A stretch of DNA of 64,000 nt. Source: an uncultured Sphingobacteriaceae bacterium. Lineage in GTDB: Bacteria > Bacteroidota > Bacteroidia > Sphingobacteriales > Sphingobacteriaceae. Both the position numbers and the translations under genes were made by a program. This document shows positions 19,758 through 28,130 of the stretch, one piece after another. The DNA lies in NCBI GenBank assembly GCA_946887045.1, contig CAMPKC010000011.1:32395-96394 (forward strand). The letters run 5' to 3'. How positions within the stretch are numbered: position 1 is the stretch's first letter; each line of letters starts with the position of its first letter. The notes under the pieces are model-generated. The model was not told the origin of the DNA and searched no databases. It saw only the letters and a list, made by a program, of their open reading frames with translations.

Positions 19758-19765
19758 CAAACTTA
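19758..19765 (-). promoter_or_regulatory. Candidate Bacteroidota -7 element upstream of the GH128 gene
   Basis: The minus strand reads TAAGTTTG, an exact match to TAnnTTTG, about 95 bases upstream of the ATG. No convincing TTTG -33 element is seen at the usual distance, so confidence is limited. Confidence 0.35.
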
Positions 19766-19934
19766 GGCATGTTGTAAATTTTATATAAGGGTTAATCTGG
19801 TTTAAGTAGGGGGACAAATTATTATTTCTTGTTCAAATAGAGCTCTGAAACACAGACAGATTGCCATGTATTCTCACAGGAATGTGTTTGCACCACGAGG
19901 AGTGGCAGAATAAGAAGGATTTGGAACAATAAGC

Positions 19935-20783
19935 TCAGCTAAATACTACCGGCTCTTTATCGAAATAAGCCCAAACCATATATGGATGAGAGTCCGTATG
20001 GTAAATTTCTCCTTTGGAAGAAATACAAATAACACCGGCGAAACCATCAAATGGTTTAAGCTCGGCCATGGATTTATCACAGGCTTCTTTTAACGTAAAT
20101 CCGTCGATCATACGGGTAGCGATTTTAGCGGCCAGGGCACCGCTTACAATATCTTCTCCAACACCAGTGCAAGAAACTGCAACAAAATCATTTGCATAGT
20201 TACCAGCAACAGTTGCCGAATCGCTTACTCGTCCCGGTATCTCAAAACCTTTTCCCCCTGTTGAGGTCGCTGCAGCCAACCGGCCTTCTTTATCAATGGC
20301 AACACAACCAACCGTTCCTTTGCGAAAAGAATCATTTATTTTTTTCAAATACTGCTGCTTTCTCAATGGGGTTTCTGAATTATAGTATTCAAATCCATTT
20401 TTACGCGCAAAGGCGAGAGCTTCGGCACCGCTTAAAACCTTATCGTCAAAATCCATCAACTTTTTGGCAATAAAAATCGGATTCTTGACATCTTCAATAT
20501 TAATAACGCCCGAGAACTTCTTGGTAAATCCGTCCATTAAAGAAGCACTTAAACGAATCTTACCATCGCTTTGAATTTGCGAACCTAAGCCGGCATTAAA
20601 CAATTCGCAGTTCTCTAATAAAGAAACTCCATAAACGACAGTATCGAGTGCGGAATGATTTTCCAGGTATTTTTGCGTCTTTTCAACAATCTCTCTCAGC
20701 GCATTTTGCTTTAATATTTTAACCTCTTCACTATCTGTCGACTCGCTGAAAAAGCCTCCATGAATGCTAACTTTTGGCTCCAT
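19935..20783 (-). CDS. iaaA: Isoaspartyl peptidase / plant-type L-asparaginase (Ntn-hydrolase)
   Basis: A 282-residue precursor of the Ntn-hydrolase family that cleaves isoaspartyl dipeptides after autoproteolysis. The diagnostic site is KGTVGCVAID with the catalytic Thr at 157. It is followed by GRLAAATSTGGKGFEIPGR and GRVSDSATVAGNYA, with substrate-pocket Arg and Asp positions. The N-terminal half has the family block NAGLGSQIQSDGKIRLSAS and SLMDG. It is somewhat shorter than E. coli IaaA (about 320 residues), and there is no signal peptide, so it is cytoplasmic. It starts one base after the cyanophycinase stop and faces away from cyanophycin synthetase. Its natural substrate here is therefore probably beta-Asp-Arg released from cyanophycin. 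Confidence 0.88.
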   Translation of the reverse strand: MEPKVSIHGGFFSESTDSEEVKILKQNALREIVEKTQKYLENHSALDTVVYGVSLLENCELFNAGLGSQIQSDGKIRLSASLMDGFTKKFSGVINIEDVKNPIFIAKKLMDFDDKVLSGAEALAFARKNGFEYYNSETPLRKQQYLKKINDSFRKGTVGCVAIDKEGRLAAATSTGGKGFEIPGRVSDSATVAGNYANDFVAVSCTGVGEDIVSGALAAKIATRMIDGFTLKEACDKSMAELKPFDGFAGVICISSKGEIYHTDSHPYMVWAYFDKEPVVFS

Positions 20784-20784
20784 T

Positions 20785-21693
20785 TTAATCCTTATCTTTC
20801 ATTTTAAGATAAACTTCCTCTTCAACCTTAATGGCTTTATTTATGGTTAATTCATGTGTGTGCAAATCGTATTTATCAAAAATTGACATCACATGAACCT
20901 TTAAATTATCGATCGAAACCGGCGAACCGATCTCTACATCATAAATACTGGTTTCGCTTATATATCGCCCGTCAACTAAAATTGTTAAACCCGAGCCAAT
21001 TGCTTCTAAAGTTACCCCCTCGGTAATTAAAAGTCCGGCATCTTCGCCCAATCCAATACCAAGCATGCCCGGATTTGTGGCCACAGCATAAAATAGGCGG
21101 CCGATTCTTCCGCGTTGCACAAAATGGGTATCAACAATCACATCGTCAATTAAACCTAAGCCCCCGGTAATCTGTATTTCCCCTTTTATTAAAGCCTCAC
21201 TGCTGCTCCCGCGATAAATCATATTCGAGGATGCAGCTGCTGCACCGGCAGAAGTACCTGCGAATATGAAATCCTCTTGTCGGTACCGCGTTTTTATTAT
21301 CCGTAAAAATTCTGTTCCCCCAAAAATTGCTGTTAAGCGTAGCTGATCGCCACCGGAAAACATAACCACATCAGCATTTCTCACACGTTCCAGGGTCTCG
21401 GGCGCATTTGCCTGTTCGCGGCTTCTAATATCGAGGACATGCACATTAGTTAACTGAAGTTGTTTGAAGGATTTTATATACTCTATTCCAACAAGCTCCG
21501 GAATTTTTGAAGCCGTAGTAATCACTTCAACTACAGAATCTGTTCCCTTCGCCGACTCGGTGATAATGCGTCTTAAAATCCCCTTTTCAAAAAATTTTAT
21601 GTAATGTGGATGACTTATATTGTCGTTATAGCTCAAAGAGCTACCTAGGTCAACCGCACCCCCAATAATAATTAGCTTTCCTTTTGGAACCAT
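20785..21693 (-). CDS. cphB: Cyanophycinase
   Basis: A 302-residue serine peptidase of family S51. The start PKGKLIIIGGAVDLGS, the nucleophile elbow FAGTSAGAAAA with Ser at 148, and the downstream block GLGLIDDVIVDTHFVQRGR..RL are characteristic of cyanophycinases. The enzyme hydrolyses the storage polymer cyanophycin to beta-Asp-Arg dipeptides. There is no signal peptide, so it acts inside the cell, unlike the secreted CphE type. It forms a two-gene operon with the isoaspartyl peptidase (1-bp gap) and diverges from cphA with about 120 bases between start codons. Confidence 0.9.
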   Translation of the reverse strand: MVPKGKLIIIGGAVDLGSSLSYNDNISHPHYIKFFEKGILRRIITESAKGTDSVVEVITTASKIPELVGIEYIKSFKQLQLTNVHVLDIRSREQANAPETLERVRNADVVMFSGGDQLRLTAIFGGTEFLRIIKTRYRQEDFIFAGTSAGAAAASSNMIYRGSSSEALIKGEIQITGGLGLIDDVIVDTHFVQRGRIGRLFYAVATNPGMLGIGLGEDAGLLITEGVTLEAIGSGLTILVDGRYISETSIYDVEIGSPVSIDNLKVHVMSIFDKYDLHTHELTINKAIKVEEEVYLKMKDKD

Positions 21694-21814
21694 ATTTCAC
21701 AATAACTATATAAATAAATCAAATAAGCGCCAATAAGTTTTTACGGCGGGGCTAAAACTGTTTGCAAACTCCTGCCGTTATTATTTGATTGAGATAAAGC
21801 TGACATTATTTTAT

Positions 21815-24439
21815 ATGAAGATTTTAAGTATTCAAGCACTAAGAGGCCCAAATATCTGGTCAATAAAACGCCATAAGCTTATTCAAATGAAATTGGATTT
21901 GCAGGATTTTGAGCATAAACCCACTAACGAAATTTCCGGATTTCGCGATCGGCTTGAGAAGCTCATCCCCAGTTTATATACTCACCATTGCTCTCCCGGA
22001 TATGAAGGCGGCTTTTTTGAACGGGTGGATGACGGCACATGGATGGGGCACGTCATCGAACATATCGCCCTCGAAATTCAAGCACTTGCGGGAATGGATG
22101 TAGGGTTTGGAAGAACACGCAGCACAAAGACAAAAGGCATTTACAACGTCGTATTCGAATATATAGAAGAAAGTGTTGGCATGTATGCTGCTGAAAAAGC
22201 CGTTGAAATTGCGAGGGCTTTGATTGATGCAAATGGATATGATCTTGAAGCCAACATCATTGAAATGCGTAAAATGCGTGATCGGGAACGTTTCGGACCG
22301 AGCACCGGAGCAATTATTGATGAAGCGCGCAAACGCGGGATCCCCTATATCCGGTTAAACTCTCAATCACTGGTGCAATTAGGTTACGGTAAAAATCAGG
22401 TTCGATTCAGAGCAACCTTAACAGATAAAACCAGCAGTATTGCTGTAGATATCGCCGGCAACAAAGACGACACGAAAAAGCTGTTGAAAGAACAGGCTAT
22501 CGCTGTAGCCGATGGAATGGCTATAAGCAACGAAGCCAATTTAAAAGATGCAATAGAAAATATTGGTTTTCCTTTGGTATTTAAACCTTTAGACGGAAAT
22601 CAGGGTAAAGGAGCATCAATTAACATACAATCTGAAGAGGAGGCCTACGAGGCTTTCCGCTACGCGCAAAAATATTCGAGAACAGTTATTGTAGAACGCT
22701 TCATCAAGGGTCACGATTTTAGAGTTCTGGTAATTGATAATAAAATGGTTGCCGCAGCAAAACGAGTTCCGGCGCATGTTATTGGCGACGGACGTAAATC
22801 AATCCAGGAGCTGATAGACCTGGAAAATAAAGATCCTCGCAGGGGGTACGGACATGAAAATGTACTTACTCTCATCACTGTTGACCGGGACACACTTGAA
22901 TTACTAAAAAAACATAATTACACTTTAGACAGTATTCCCCCAAAAGATGAGACTGTTTACTTAAAGTCGACAGCGAATTTAAGCACCGGTGGCACCTCTA
23001 TTGATGTGACTGACATTGTTCATCCCCAAAATGTTTTTGTTTGCGAGCGCATTGCAAAGGTAATAGGACTGAATATTTGCGGAATAGATATCATGGCCGA
23101 AAACCTATCAGAGCCTTTAGAAGAAACCGGCGGTGTTGTACTGGAAGTAAATGCGGCACCCGGATTCCGGATGCACCTGGCACCAAGTGAAGGCCGGGCA
23201 AGAAATGTTGCAGCTCCTGTACTTGATATGATGTACCCTCCGGGCAAGTCCTCGAAAATTCCGATCATTTCTATTACGGGGACCAATGGAAAGACGACAA
23301 CAACACGTCTTATAGCTCACATTATTAAAAATAATGGATACAGGGTGGGATATACTACATCAGACGGAATTTATATTCAAAATTCTCTGATGACAAAAGG
23401 AGATACGACCGGCCCTGTAAGTGCTGAATTTGTTTTAAAAGACCCGACGGTTGAATTTGCCGTGTTAGAAACCGCCCGCGGTGGCATCCTTCGAGCAGGC
23501 TTAGCATTTAACGAATGTGATATTGCGGTGCTGACCAATATTCAGGAAGACCATCTGGGAATCTCAGATATTCATACCCTGGATGATTTGGCCTGGGTGA
23601 AACAGGTTGTAATTGAATCTGTGAAAAATGATGGCTGGGCTATATTAAATGCTGATAATGAATTCTGTGTAAAAATTGGGAAACAGACTAAACATTGCAA
23701 TGTGGCCTATTTTAGCATGAGCGAAGATAACCCTGTGGTTGAACAACACTGCAAAGCAGGAGGCGTGGCTGCCTTTTGCGACAATGGCTACTTCACTATT
23801 AAAAAAGGCGACTGGAAAATAAAAATCACTAAGACCACTCACATACCCATCACGTTCAGAGGAACGGTTGACTTTATGATTCAGAATGCCCTGGCCGCTA
23901 GTCTTGCTGTATTTTTGTGGGGATTTAAAACCGAAGACATCCGGACTGCACTTGAATCATTTTCTCCATCGCCTACACATACTCCGGGACGAATGAACCT
24001 CTTTGAGTTTAAAGATTTTAAAATTCTTGTTGATTATGCCCATAACCCCGACGGACTGAAGGGAATTCAAGGCTTTTTAACAAGTGTGAACGCATCTTTT
24101 TACACAGGCGTGATTGCCGGGACAGGAGATCGGAGAGATGATGATATCCGGGAGATGGGCAGACAGGCTGCAAAACTATTTGATGAGGTGGTAATTTGCC
24201 AGGAGAATTACCTTAGAGGAAGAACGCGGGAAGAAATAGCAGCCTTATTGATAGAAGGTCTCCTGGAGGTAAAACCGAACATCAGGTACAAAGTGATGGA
24301 AAACAGCAAGCAAGCATGGGAATATGTGATTGCGAAGATGAAGCCCGGCGAGTTGCTAACAATCACTAGTAGTTCTATATACGAGGCCTTTCAGAAAGTT
24401 AAAAACCACCAGGATTTAGAATTGCTTGAAAAAAAGTAA
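21815..24439 (+). CDS. cphA: Cyanophycin synthetase
   Basis: An 874-residue enzyme that builds multi-L-arginyl-poly-L-aspartate from Asp and Arg with ATP. The start MKILSIQALRGPNIWS is the family N-terminus, so the ATG at 21815 is preferred over a TTG 30 bases upstream. Three modules are visible. The N-domain covers about 1-160. The ATP-grasp domain covers about 210-480, with FKPLDGNQGKGASINI, VERFIKGHDFRVLV and LEVNAAPGFRMHL. The Mur-ligase-like domain covers about 490-870, with the P-loop SITGTNGKTTTTRLIAHI, TARGGILRAGLAF and DYAHNPDGLKGI. All key motifs look intact. It is divergent from the degradation genes, so synthesis and breakdown can be controlled separately. Confidence 0.95.
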   Translation: MKILSIQALRGPNIWSIKRHKLIQMKLDLQDFEHKPTNEISGFRDRLEKLIPSLYTHHCSPGYEGGFFERVDDGTWMGHVIEHIALEIQALAGMDVGFGRTRSTKTKGIYNVVFEYIEESVGMYAAEKAVEIARALIDANGYDLEANIIEMRKMRDRERFGPSTGAIIDEARKRGIPYIRLNSQSLVQLGYGKNQVRFRATLTDKTSSIAVDIAGNKDDTKKLLKEQAIAVADGMAISNEANLKDAIENIGFPLVFKPLDGNQGKGASINIQSEEEAYEAFRYAQKYSRTVIVERFIKGHDFRVLVIDNKMVAAAKRVPAHVIGDGRKSIQELIDLENKDPRRGYGHENVLTLITVDRDTLELLKKHNYTLDSIPPKDETVYLKSTANLSTGGTSIDVTDIVHPQNVFVCERIAKVIGLNICGIDIMAENLSEPLEETGGVVLEVNAAPGFRMHLAPSEGRARNVAAPVLDMMYPPGKSSKIPIISITGTNGKTTTTRLIAHIIKNNGYRVGYTTSDGIYIQNSLMTKGDTTGPVSAEFVLKDPTVEFAVLETARGGILRAGLAFNECDIAVLTNIQEDHLGISDIHTLDDLAWVKQVVIESVKNDGWAILNADNEFCVKIGKQTKHCNVAYFSMSEDNPVVEQHCKAGGVAAFCDNGYFTIKKGDWKIKITKTTHIPITFRGTVDFMIQNALAASLAVFLWGFKTEDIRTALESFSPSPTHTPGRMNLFEFKDFKILVDYAHNPDGLKGIQGFLTSVNASFYTGVIAGTGDRRDDDIREMGRQAAKLFDEVVICQENYLRGRTREEIAALLIEGLLEVKPNIRYKVMENSKQAWEYVIAKMKPGELLTITSSSIYEAFQKVKNHQDLELLEKK

Positions 24440-24531
24440 AAAAAATTAAACTCCTTAAAACAAATCATAACAGGCGGCGTTATCTATATAAACCAAGTAA
24501 AATTGGTTTAATTGTGATAAGGTTTAGGTTG

Positions 24532-24558
24532 AAGCGTCCCGGCTAGTTTGGGACGCTT
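24532..24558 (+). terminator. Rho-independent terminator after cphA
   Basis: AAGCGTCCC (24532-24540) pairs with GGGACGCTT (24550-24558) across a 9-nt loop and is followed by a T-rich run. A second small hairpin (TAAACCAA/TTGGTTTA, 24489-24510) lies between it and the cphA stop. Confidence 0.85.
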
Positions 24559-24570
24559 TATTTTTTTAAG

Positions 24571-24756
24571 CTAATCTGCTCTTTTGCCTTTAACTATCCC
24601 GTTAACAAAAAGTCCGGCCACAAGCAAACCTATAAGTGCTCCTATAAAAATCCATAAAAGTGATCCTGTAATAACCCATGCAGTGGCGATTCCGCAAATC
24701 GCTGCTAAAAGAAAATATATCCCGTAATCTTGATTATCTTTTTCTTGTGCTCCCAT
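24571..24756 (-). CDS. Small membrane protein, function unknown
   Basis: A 61-residue protein starting MGAQEKDNQDYG. Two membrane helices, about 12-33 (IYFLLAAICGIATAWVITG) and 35-53 (LWIFIGALIGLLVAGLFVNG), are followed by a basic tail. The ATG at 24756 is preferred; a TTG 18 bases upstream adds only a Lys-rich stretch. The overall shape resembles small AtpI-like or glycine-zipper inner-membrane proteins, but there is no motif strong enough to name it. It is monocistronic. Confidence 0.55.
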   Translation of the reverse strand: MGAQEKDNQDYGIYFLLAAICGIATAWVITGSLLWIFIGALIGLLVAGLFVNGIVKGKRAD

Positions 24757-24822
24757 TTTTATCTTTTTTTCCAAAAGTAAGAATTGTTGCAGAAGTTATT
24801 AAGTAATTTATAATGACAGGCC

Positions 24823-24857
24823 AAAAAAAACCGTCGTATAAAATCATTATACGACGG
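24823..24857 (-). terminator. Rho-independent terminator downstream of the ahpCD region
   Basis: An 11-bp perfect stem (CCGTCGTATAA at 24831-24841, TTATACGACGG at 24847-24857) has a 5-nt loop and is followed on the minus strand by eight T's. It is the first strong stop downstream of ahpD, about 140 bases past its stop codon. Confidence 0.85.
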
Positions 24858-24993
24858 CATCCCTAAAATTACAATTAAAAATCCGTTCCTTTAAAGCCTA
24901 ATCACATGCAAATAGCATTGATTTTTTTGTGGGAATTTTGCTAATGCTTTAAAACGGTTAACCTTGCTTCGAAGGTACAAAAATGTTTAAACA

Positions 24994-25578
24994 TTAGAAA
25001 ATAACTTTACCTGTAGCGGTTACTAATGAAGCAATTCGAACCGCATCGAAAATGCGCTCTTCAGCTGTCCCAAGTTTAATCAACGAGTCTTCATGAGCAT
25101 TCACGCACATTTCGCAACCGTTCACCGCAGACACGGCGAGACTCAATAATTCAAAAAACTCTTTTCCGGTTAAGGGCTTTACCATTATTTGCATGCGTAT
25201 ACGTGCAGGAATTTGAGTGTATTTCTCTTTTTGAGTAAAATGTCTGAACCGGTAAAAGACGTTATTGGATGATAACAGAGAAGCACACGCCACTGCTTCG
25301 GCGACCTCTTCCGCAGTAACTCCATTATCTTCTGCAAATTTTGTATAAAAGTCTGTAAGTATTTTATTACAGTTATTTGTTGCAATACACACACCAATAA
25401 GAGCAATTTCTTTCACGGTTAAATGCTCTGAAGTTAATGTACTATTAAAATTCACTTTCAGATCTCTCACATAACGTGACTGACCTTTTTCAAGCAAATC
25501 CAAACTCGAGTTCCGGTAGCCCCCGTCAACGTAAACACTTTCTAATAACTCTTTTATTACTTCTGTTGTCTCACTCAT
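24994..25578 (-). CDS. ahpD: AhpD-like alkyl hydroperoxide reductase partner (carboxymuconolactone decarboxylase fold)
   Basis: A 194-residue protein with the AhpD active-site motif NGCEMCVNAHEDSL (Cys155-x2-Cys158-x3-His162). This is the same spacing as the CxxCxxxH of Mycobacterium tuberculosis AhpD. In that system AhpD reduces the peroxiredoxin AhpC. The gene lies 65 bases downstream of an AhpC with the matching C-terminal CxC motif, which supports the same partnership. The all-helical CMD fold is consistent with the sequence. The start is the ATG at 25578 (MSETTEVI); a TTG two codons earlier is less likely. A hairpin between the two genes may lower ahpD expression relative to ahpC. Confidence 0.85.
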   Translation of the reverse strand: MSETTEVIKELLESVYVDGGYRNSSLDLLEKGQSRYVRDLKVNFNSTLTSEHLTVKEIALIGVCIATNNCNKILTDFYTKFAEDNGVTAEEVAEAVACASLLSSNNVFYRFRHFTQKEKYTQIPARIRMQIMVKPLTGKEFFELLSLAVSAVNGCEMCVNAHEDSLIKLGTAEERIFDAVRIASLVTATGKVIF

Positions 25579-25597
25579 ATTCAAAATTATTGTTTAA

Positions 25598-25625
25598 AAA
25601 AAATCCCCGGTAAACGGGGATTTTT
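25598..25625. terminator. Hairpin/terminator between ahpC and ahpD
   Basis: ATCCCCG (25603-25609) pairs with CGGGGAT (25615-25621) and is flanked by A's on the left and T's on the right. On the minus strand it follows ahpC closely and can end or attenuate that transcript before ahpD. Confidence 0.75.
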
Positions 25626-25643
25626 ATAAGTTTCAATTCAATA

Positions 25644-26189
25644 TTAACCTTGTAAAGTTTCCTGACCTTTTTCCCAGTTGCATGGACAAAGCTCATCAGT
25701 TTGCAAGCCGTCAAGTACGCGCAAAACCTCTTTTACGTTACGTCCAACACTTAAGTCGTTTACAGAAACCCAACGAACAATACCTGTCGGATCGATAATG
25801 AAAGTAGCGCGGTATGCAATTTTCTCAACCGGCTCTAATATTCCCAGGTCTTCTGCTAATGATTTTGAAGTATCGGCAAGCATTGGGAATTTCAAGTCAC
25901 GCAAATCGTCGTGATCTCTTCTCCATGCGGCGTGAACGAATTCAGAATCTGTAGAAGCACCGATTAAGCGTGAATCTCTGTCGCGGAATTCGCCGTAAGC
26001 TTTATTGAATTCAGCAATCTCGGTAGGACAAACAAAGGTGAAATCTTTTGGCCACCAAAACATTACAGTCCAAACATTATCATCGTTGGTTAAATAATCC
26101 GAAGTTATTGTTTCAAACTCTTTACCTTTTTCAATGCTTACACAAGCTTTCTTTTCAAATGAAGGGAATTTTTGACCTATAGTTATCAT
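25644..26189 (-). CDS. ahpC: Peroxiredoxin, AhpC type (AhpD-dependent)
   Basis: A 181-residue 2-Cys peroxiredoxin that reduces peroxides in the cytoplasm. The peroxidatic cysteine is Cys54 in DFTFVCPTEIAEF. The C-terminus carries two cysteines, Cys168 and Cys170, in ELCPCNWEKG. M. tuberculosis AhpC has the same C-terminal pair and is reduced by AhpD. Downstream blocks DSEFVHAAWRR and AYRATFIIDPTGIVRW are typical of the family. A good promoter lies just upstream. The single ahpD downstream makes a self-contained peroxide-defence pair that does not need AhpF. Confidence 0.92.
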   Translation of the reverse strand: MITIGQKFPSFEKKACVSIEKGKEFETITSDYLTNDDNVWTVMFWWPKDFTFVCPTEIAEFNKAYGEFRDRDSRLIGASTDSEFVHAAWRRDHDDLRDLKFPMLADTSKSLAEDLGILEPVEKIAYRATFIIDPTGIVRWVSVNDLSVGRNVKEVLRVLDGLQTDELCPCNWEKGQETLQG

Positions 26190-26212
26190 GTATTATCTTT
26201 TTTAATTCTCTG

Positions 26213-26240
26213 CAAAGATACTCAGATATACTTCCGCAAA
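26213..26240 (-). promoter_or_regulatory. Promoter of ahpC
   Basis: The minus strand has TTTG (26237-26240), 16 bases, then TATCTTTG (26213-26220), matching the Bacteroidota TTTG/TAnnTTTG pattern. The -7 element lies about 23 bases from the start codon. Confidence 0.5.
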
Positions 26241-26299
26241 AAGTTAAATTATAGATTTACACATTCTTTTTCTCAATAGCATTATAGATAAAAACTATA

Positions 26300-27106
26300 C
26301 TAGTACTTTTTCAGCAGGTTGTTTAATATAGCTTTGTCGTTAACCGTAAGCTCTGGAGAAACATCGGTTTGAATGAAATGGCGCTTAAAAGCGATCTTGG
26401 CTGCGGTAGAATCTTTAACATCATACCCAATAATTTTTAGCGCCTGTAAATGGTTAAATCCTGCCGGCACTGTATCCAACAACACATCATACCAATTGCC
26501 GAATCCGTTGTCAGCTAATTTTTTCCAGGGAAATTTTACGCTGGGATCCTGCTTTCTTGTGGGCGCTATATCAGAGTGACCTATAAAGTTTGAATTTGGT
26601 ATATTGTATGATTTTTTAAGCCCTGCTAATAAAAGTATTAAACTATTCAGCTGGCTTTCGGCAAACTCTTCGGTGCCATTATTGTCAAGCTCAATCCCTA
26701 ACGAAACAGAATTAATATCCGTTATTGTTCCCCATTTAGCCATGCCGCCATGCCATGCCCTGAAGTAGTCGTTCAACATATGGTGCACGGTACCATCTTT
26801 ACAGATTACATAATGGGCGCTAACTTCCGTCTTCGGAATAGTGAATGTTTTAAGAGTTTGCTCACACGCGTTTTGTGCGGTATGATGTATGATAACGTAA
26901 TTCGGTTTTCTAAGATTAAAGTTTGTGGTTGCAACCTGGTACGGGGCAGGATTATTGGCTGACAAGGCCGGCAGTTCCTGAAGGGAGCGTACAAGTTCTT
27001 TAGCCTGTTTCTTGTATGTTTTATTTGTTGAACCATACGGCTTTGTTACTGTGCAAGCCAAAATTGAGAAGGATAGCAATGAAAATATTATCAGGATTCT
27101 GTTCAT
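26300..27106 (-). CDS. N-acetylmuramoyl-L-alanine amidase, AmpD-like, lipoprotein
   Basis: A 268-residue protein starting MNRILIIFSLLSFSILAC. This is a lipoprotein signal with the lipobox ILAC, so the enzyme is probably anchored in the envelope. The Amidase_2 (PGRP-like) domain covers about residues 65-190. Zinc-site blocks are YVIIHHTAQNACEQTL (first His), VSAHYVICKDGTVHHML and IGHSDIAPTRKQDPS (second His and the acidic ligand). The enzyme cleaves the bond between MurNAc and the peptide stem. The start at 27106 is chosen because an upstream TTG would spoil the signal peptide. It is monocistronic and divergent from the epimerase gene. Confidence 0.88.
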   Translation of the reverse strand: MNRILIIFSLLSFSILACTVTKPYGSTNKTYKKQAKELVRSLQELPALSANNPAPYQVATTNFNLRKPNYVIIHHTAQNACEQTLKTFTIPKTEVSAHYVICKDGTVHHMLNDYFRAWHGGMAKWGTITDINSVSLGIELDNNGTEEFAESQLNSLILLLAGLKKSYNIPNSNFIGHSDIAPTRKQDPSVKFPWKKLADNGFGNWYDVLLDTVPAGFNHLQALKIIGYDVKDSTAAKIAFKRHFIQTDVSPELTVNDKAILNNLLKKY

Positions 27107-27187
27107 AATTGTCTGCAAGATAAAAGCATTTTAATATCTTGGAAACGAAAATAACTTAATGCTGTTTGCATTCTTAATCAATAATCA

Positions 27188-28051
27188 ATGGTAATTTTAG
27201 AAAACGACACCGTAAAAGCTTCCATTCATCCTATGGGAGCTGAACTTCATAGCCTTTATAATAAAGATTCAGATCTGGATTATATTTGGAATGGTAATGC
27301 TGATTTCTGGCCGAGGCATTCGCCTGTTCTTTTTCCAATTGTAGGTGGATTAATAGACGATTCGTTCATCTATAAAGACAAAAAATATACCCTTGCAAAA
27401 CACGGGTTCGCGCGGGATTCAGAATTTGAACTGGAAAATTCTTCTTCAGAAAGCGCCAGCTTTATTTTAAAAAGCACGAGCGAGACATTAAAAAGCTATC
27501 CTTTTGATTTCCTTTTGAGGATTCGCTACACTCTGGAAGATAATAAAGTAAAAATTAGCTATCAGGTAGAGAATCCTTCTGATGAGCCTATGTACTTTTC
27601 GATAGGGACACACCCGGCGTTTAATGTTCCACTGACCGAAAATACTGTATATGAAGATTATTTTCTGGAATTTGAAGAGGAGGAAACATCTTTAAGGCAT
27701 AATCTTGACGGTAACATTTTAAGCGGCACAACGCCCTATTTGGAAAAGCAATCCGAGCTGCCTTTAAAATCAAGTTTATTCTATGATGATGCGATAATTT
27801 TTAAAGACCTGGCATCCAACACGATCTCTATCAGGAACACCAGGAACATCCATGGCATTCACTTCAATTTTCGCGGATTTCCCTACATGGGAATTTGGGC
27901 GGCAAAAGATGCGCCTTTTGTGTGTATAGAACCGTGGTGCGGGATACCTGATTCTGAAAATCACAATCAGAAGATTGAAGAAAAAGAAGGAATAATCACC
28001 TTAAAGGGCCATGATAAATGGGAGAAAACCTGGAGCATAGAATGCTTTTAA
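27188..28051 (+). CDS. Aldose 1-epimerase family protein (LacX-like)
   Basis: A 287-residue beta-sandwich protein of the galactose mutarotase-like superfamily. Visible blocks are MGAELHSLYNKDS near the N-terminus, FWPRHSPVLFPIVGG, YKDKKYTLAKHGFARDSEF (conserved His), FSIGTHPAFNVPL (second conserved His) and FVCIEPWCGIPDSENH (conserved Glu). These match the LacX/YihR-like branch rather than classical GalM. The likely role is interconversion of alpha and beta anomers of a hexose or hexose phosphate; the sugar is unknown. There is no signal peptide. It ends at a strong shared terminator. Confidence 0.88.
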   Translation: MVILENDTVKASIHPMGAELHSLYNKDSDLDYIWNGNADFWPRHSPVLFPIVGGLIDDSFIYKDKKYTLAKHGFARDSEFELENSSSESASFILKSTSETLKSYPFDFLLRIRYTLEDNKVKISYQVENPSDEPMYFSIGTHPAFNVPLTENTVYEDYFLEFEEEETSLRHNLDGNILSGTTPYLEKQSELPLKSSLFYDDAIIFKDLASNTISIRNTRNIHGIHFNFRGFPYMGIWAAKDAPFVCIEPWCGIPDSENHNQKIEEKEGIITLKGHDKWEKTWSIECF

Positions 28052-28066
28052 ATTCCTCAGGAACGT

Positions 28067-28109
28067 TAAACACAAAATCCTCCCGGTTCTCGGGAGGATT
28101 TTGTGTTTA
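28067..28109. terminator. Bidirectional terminator, 19-bp perfect stem
   Basis: Arms at 28067-28085 and 28091-28109 are exact inverted repeats with a 5-nt loop (core AAAATCCTCCCG). The site lies between two convergent genes and serves both. Confidence 0.88.
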
Positions 28110-28130
28110 ACTAGGGCACGTCAGCAACAT

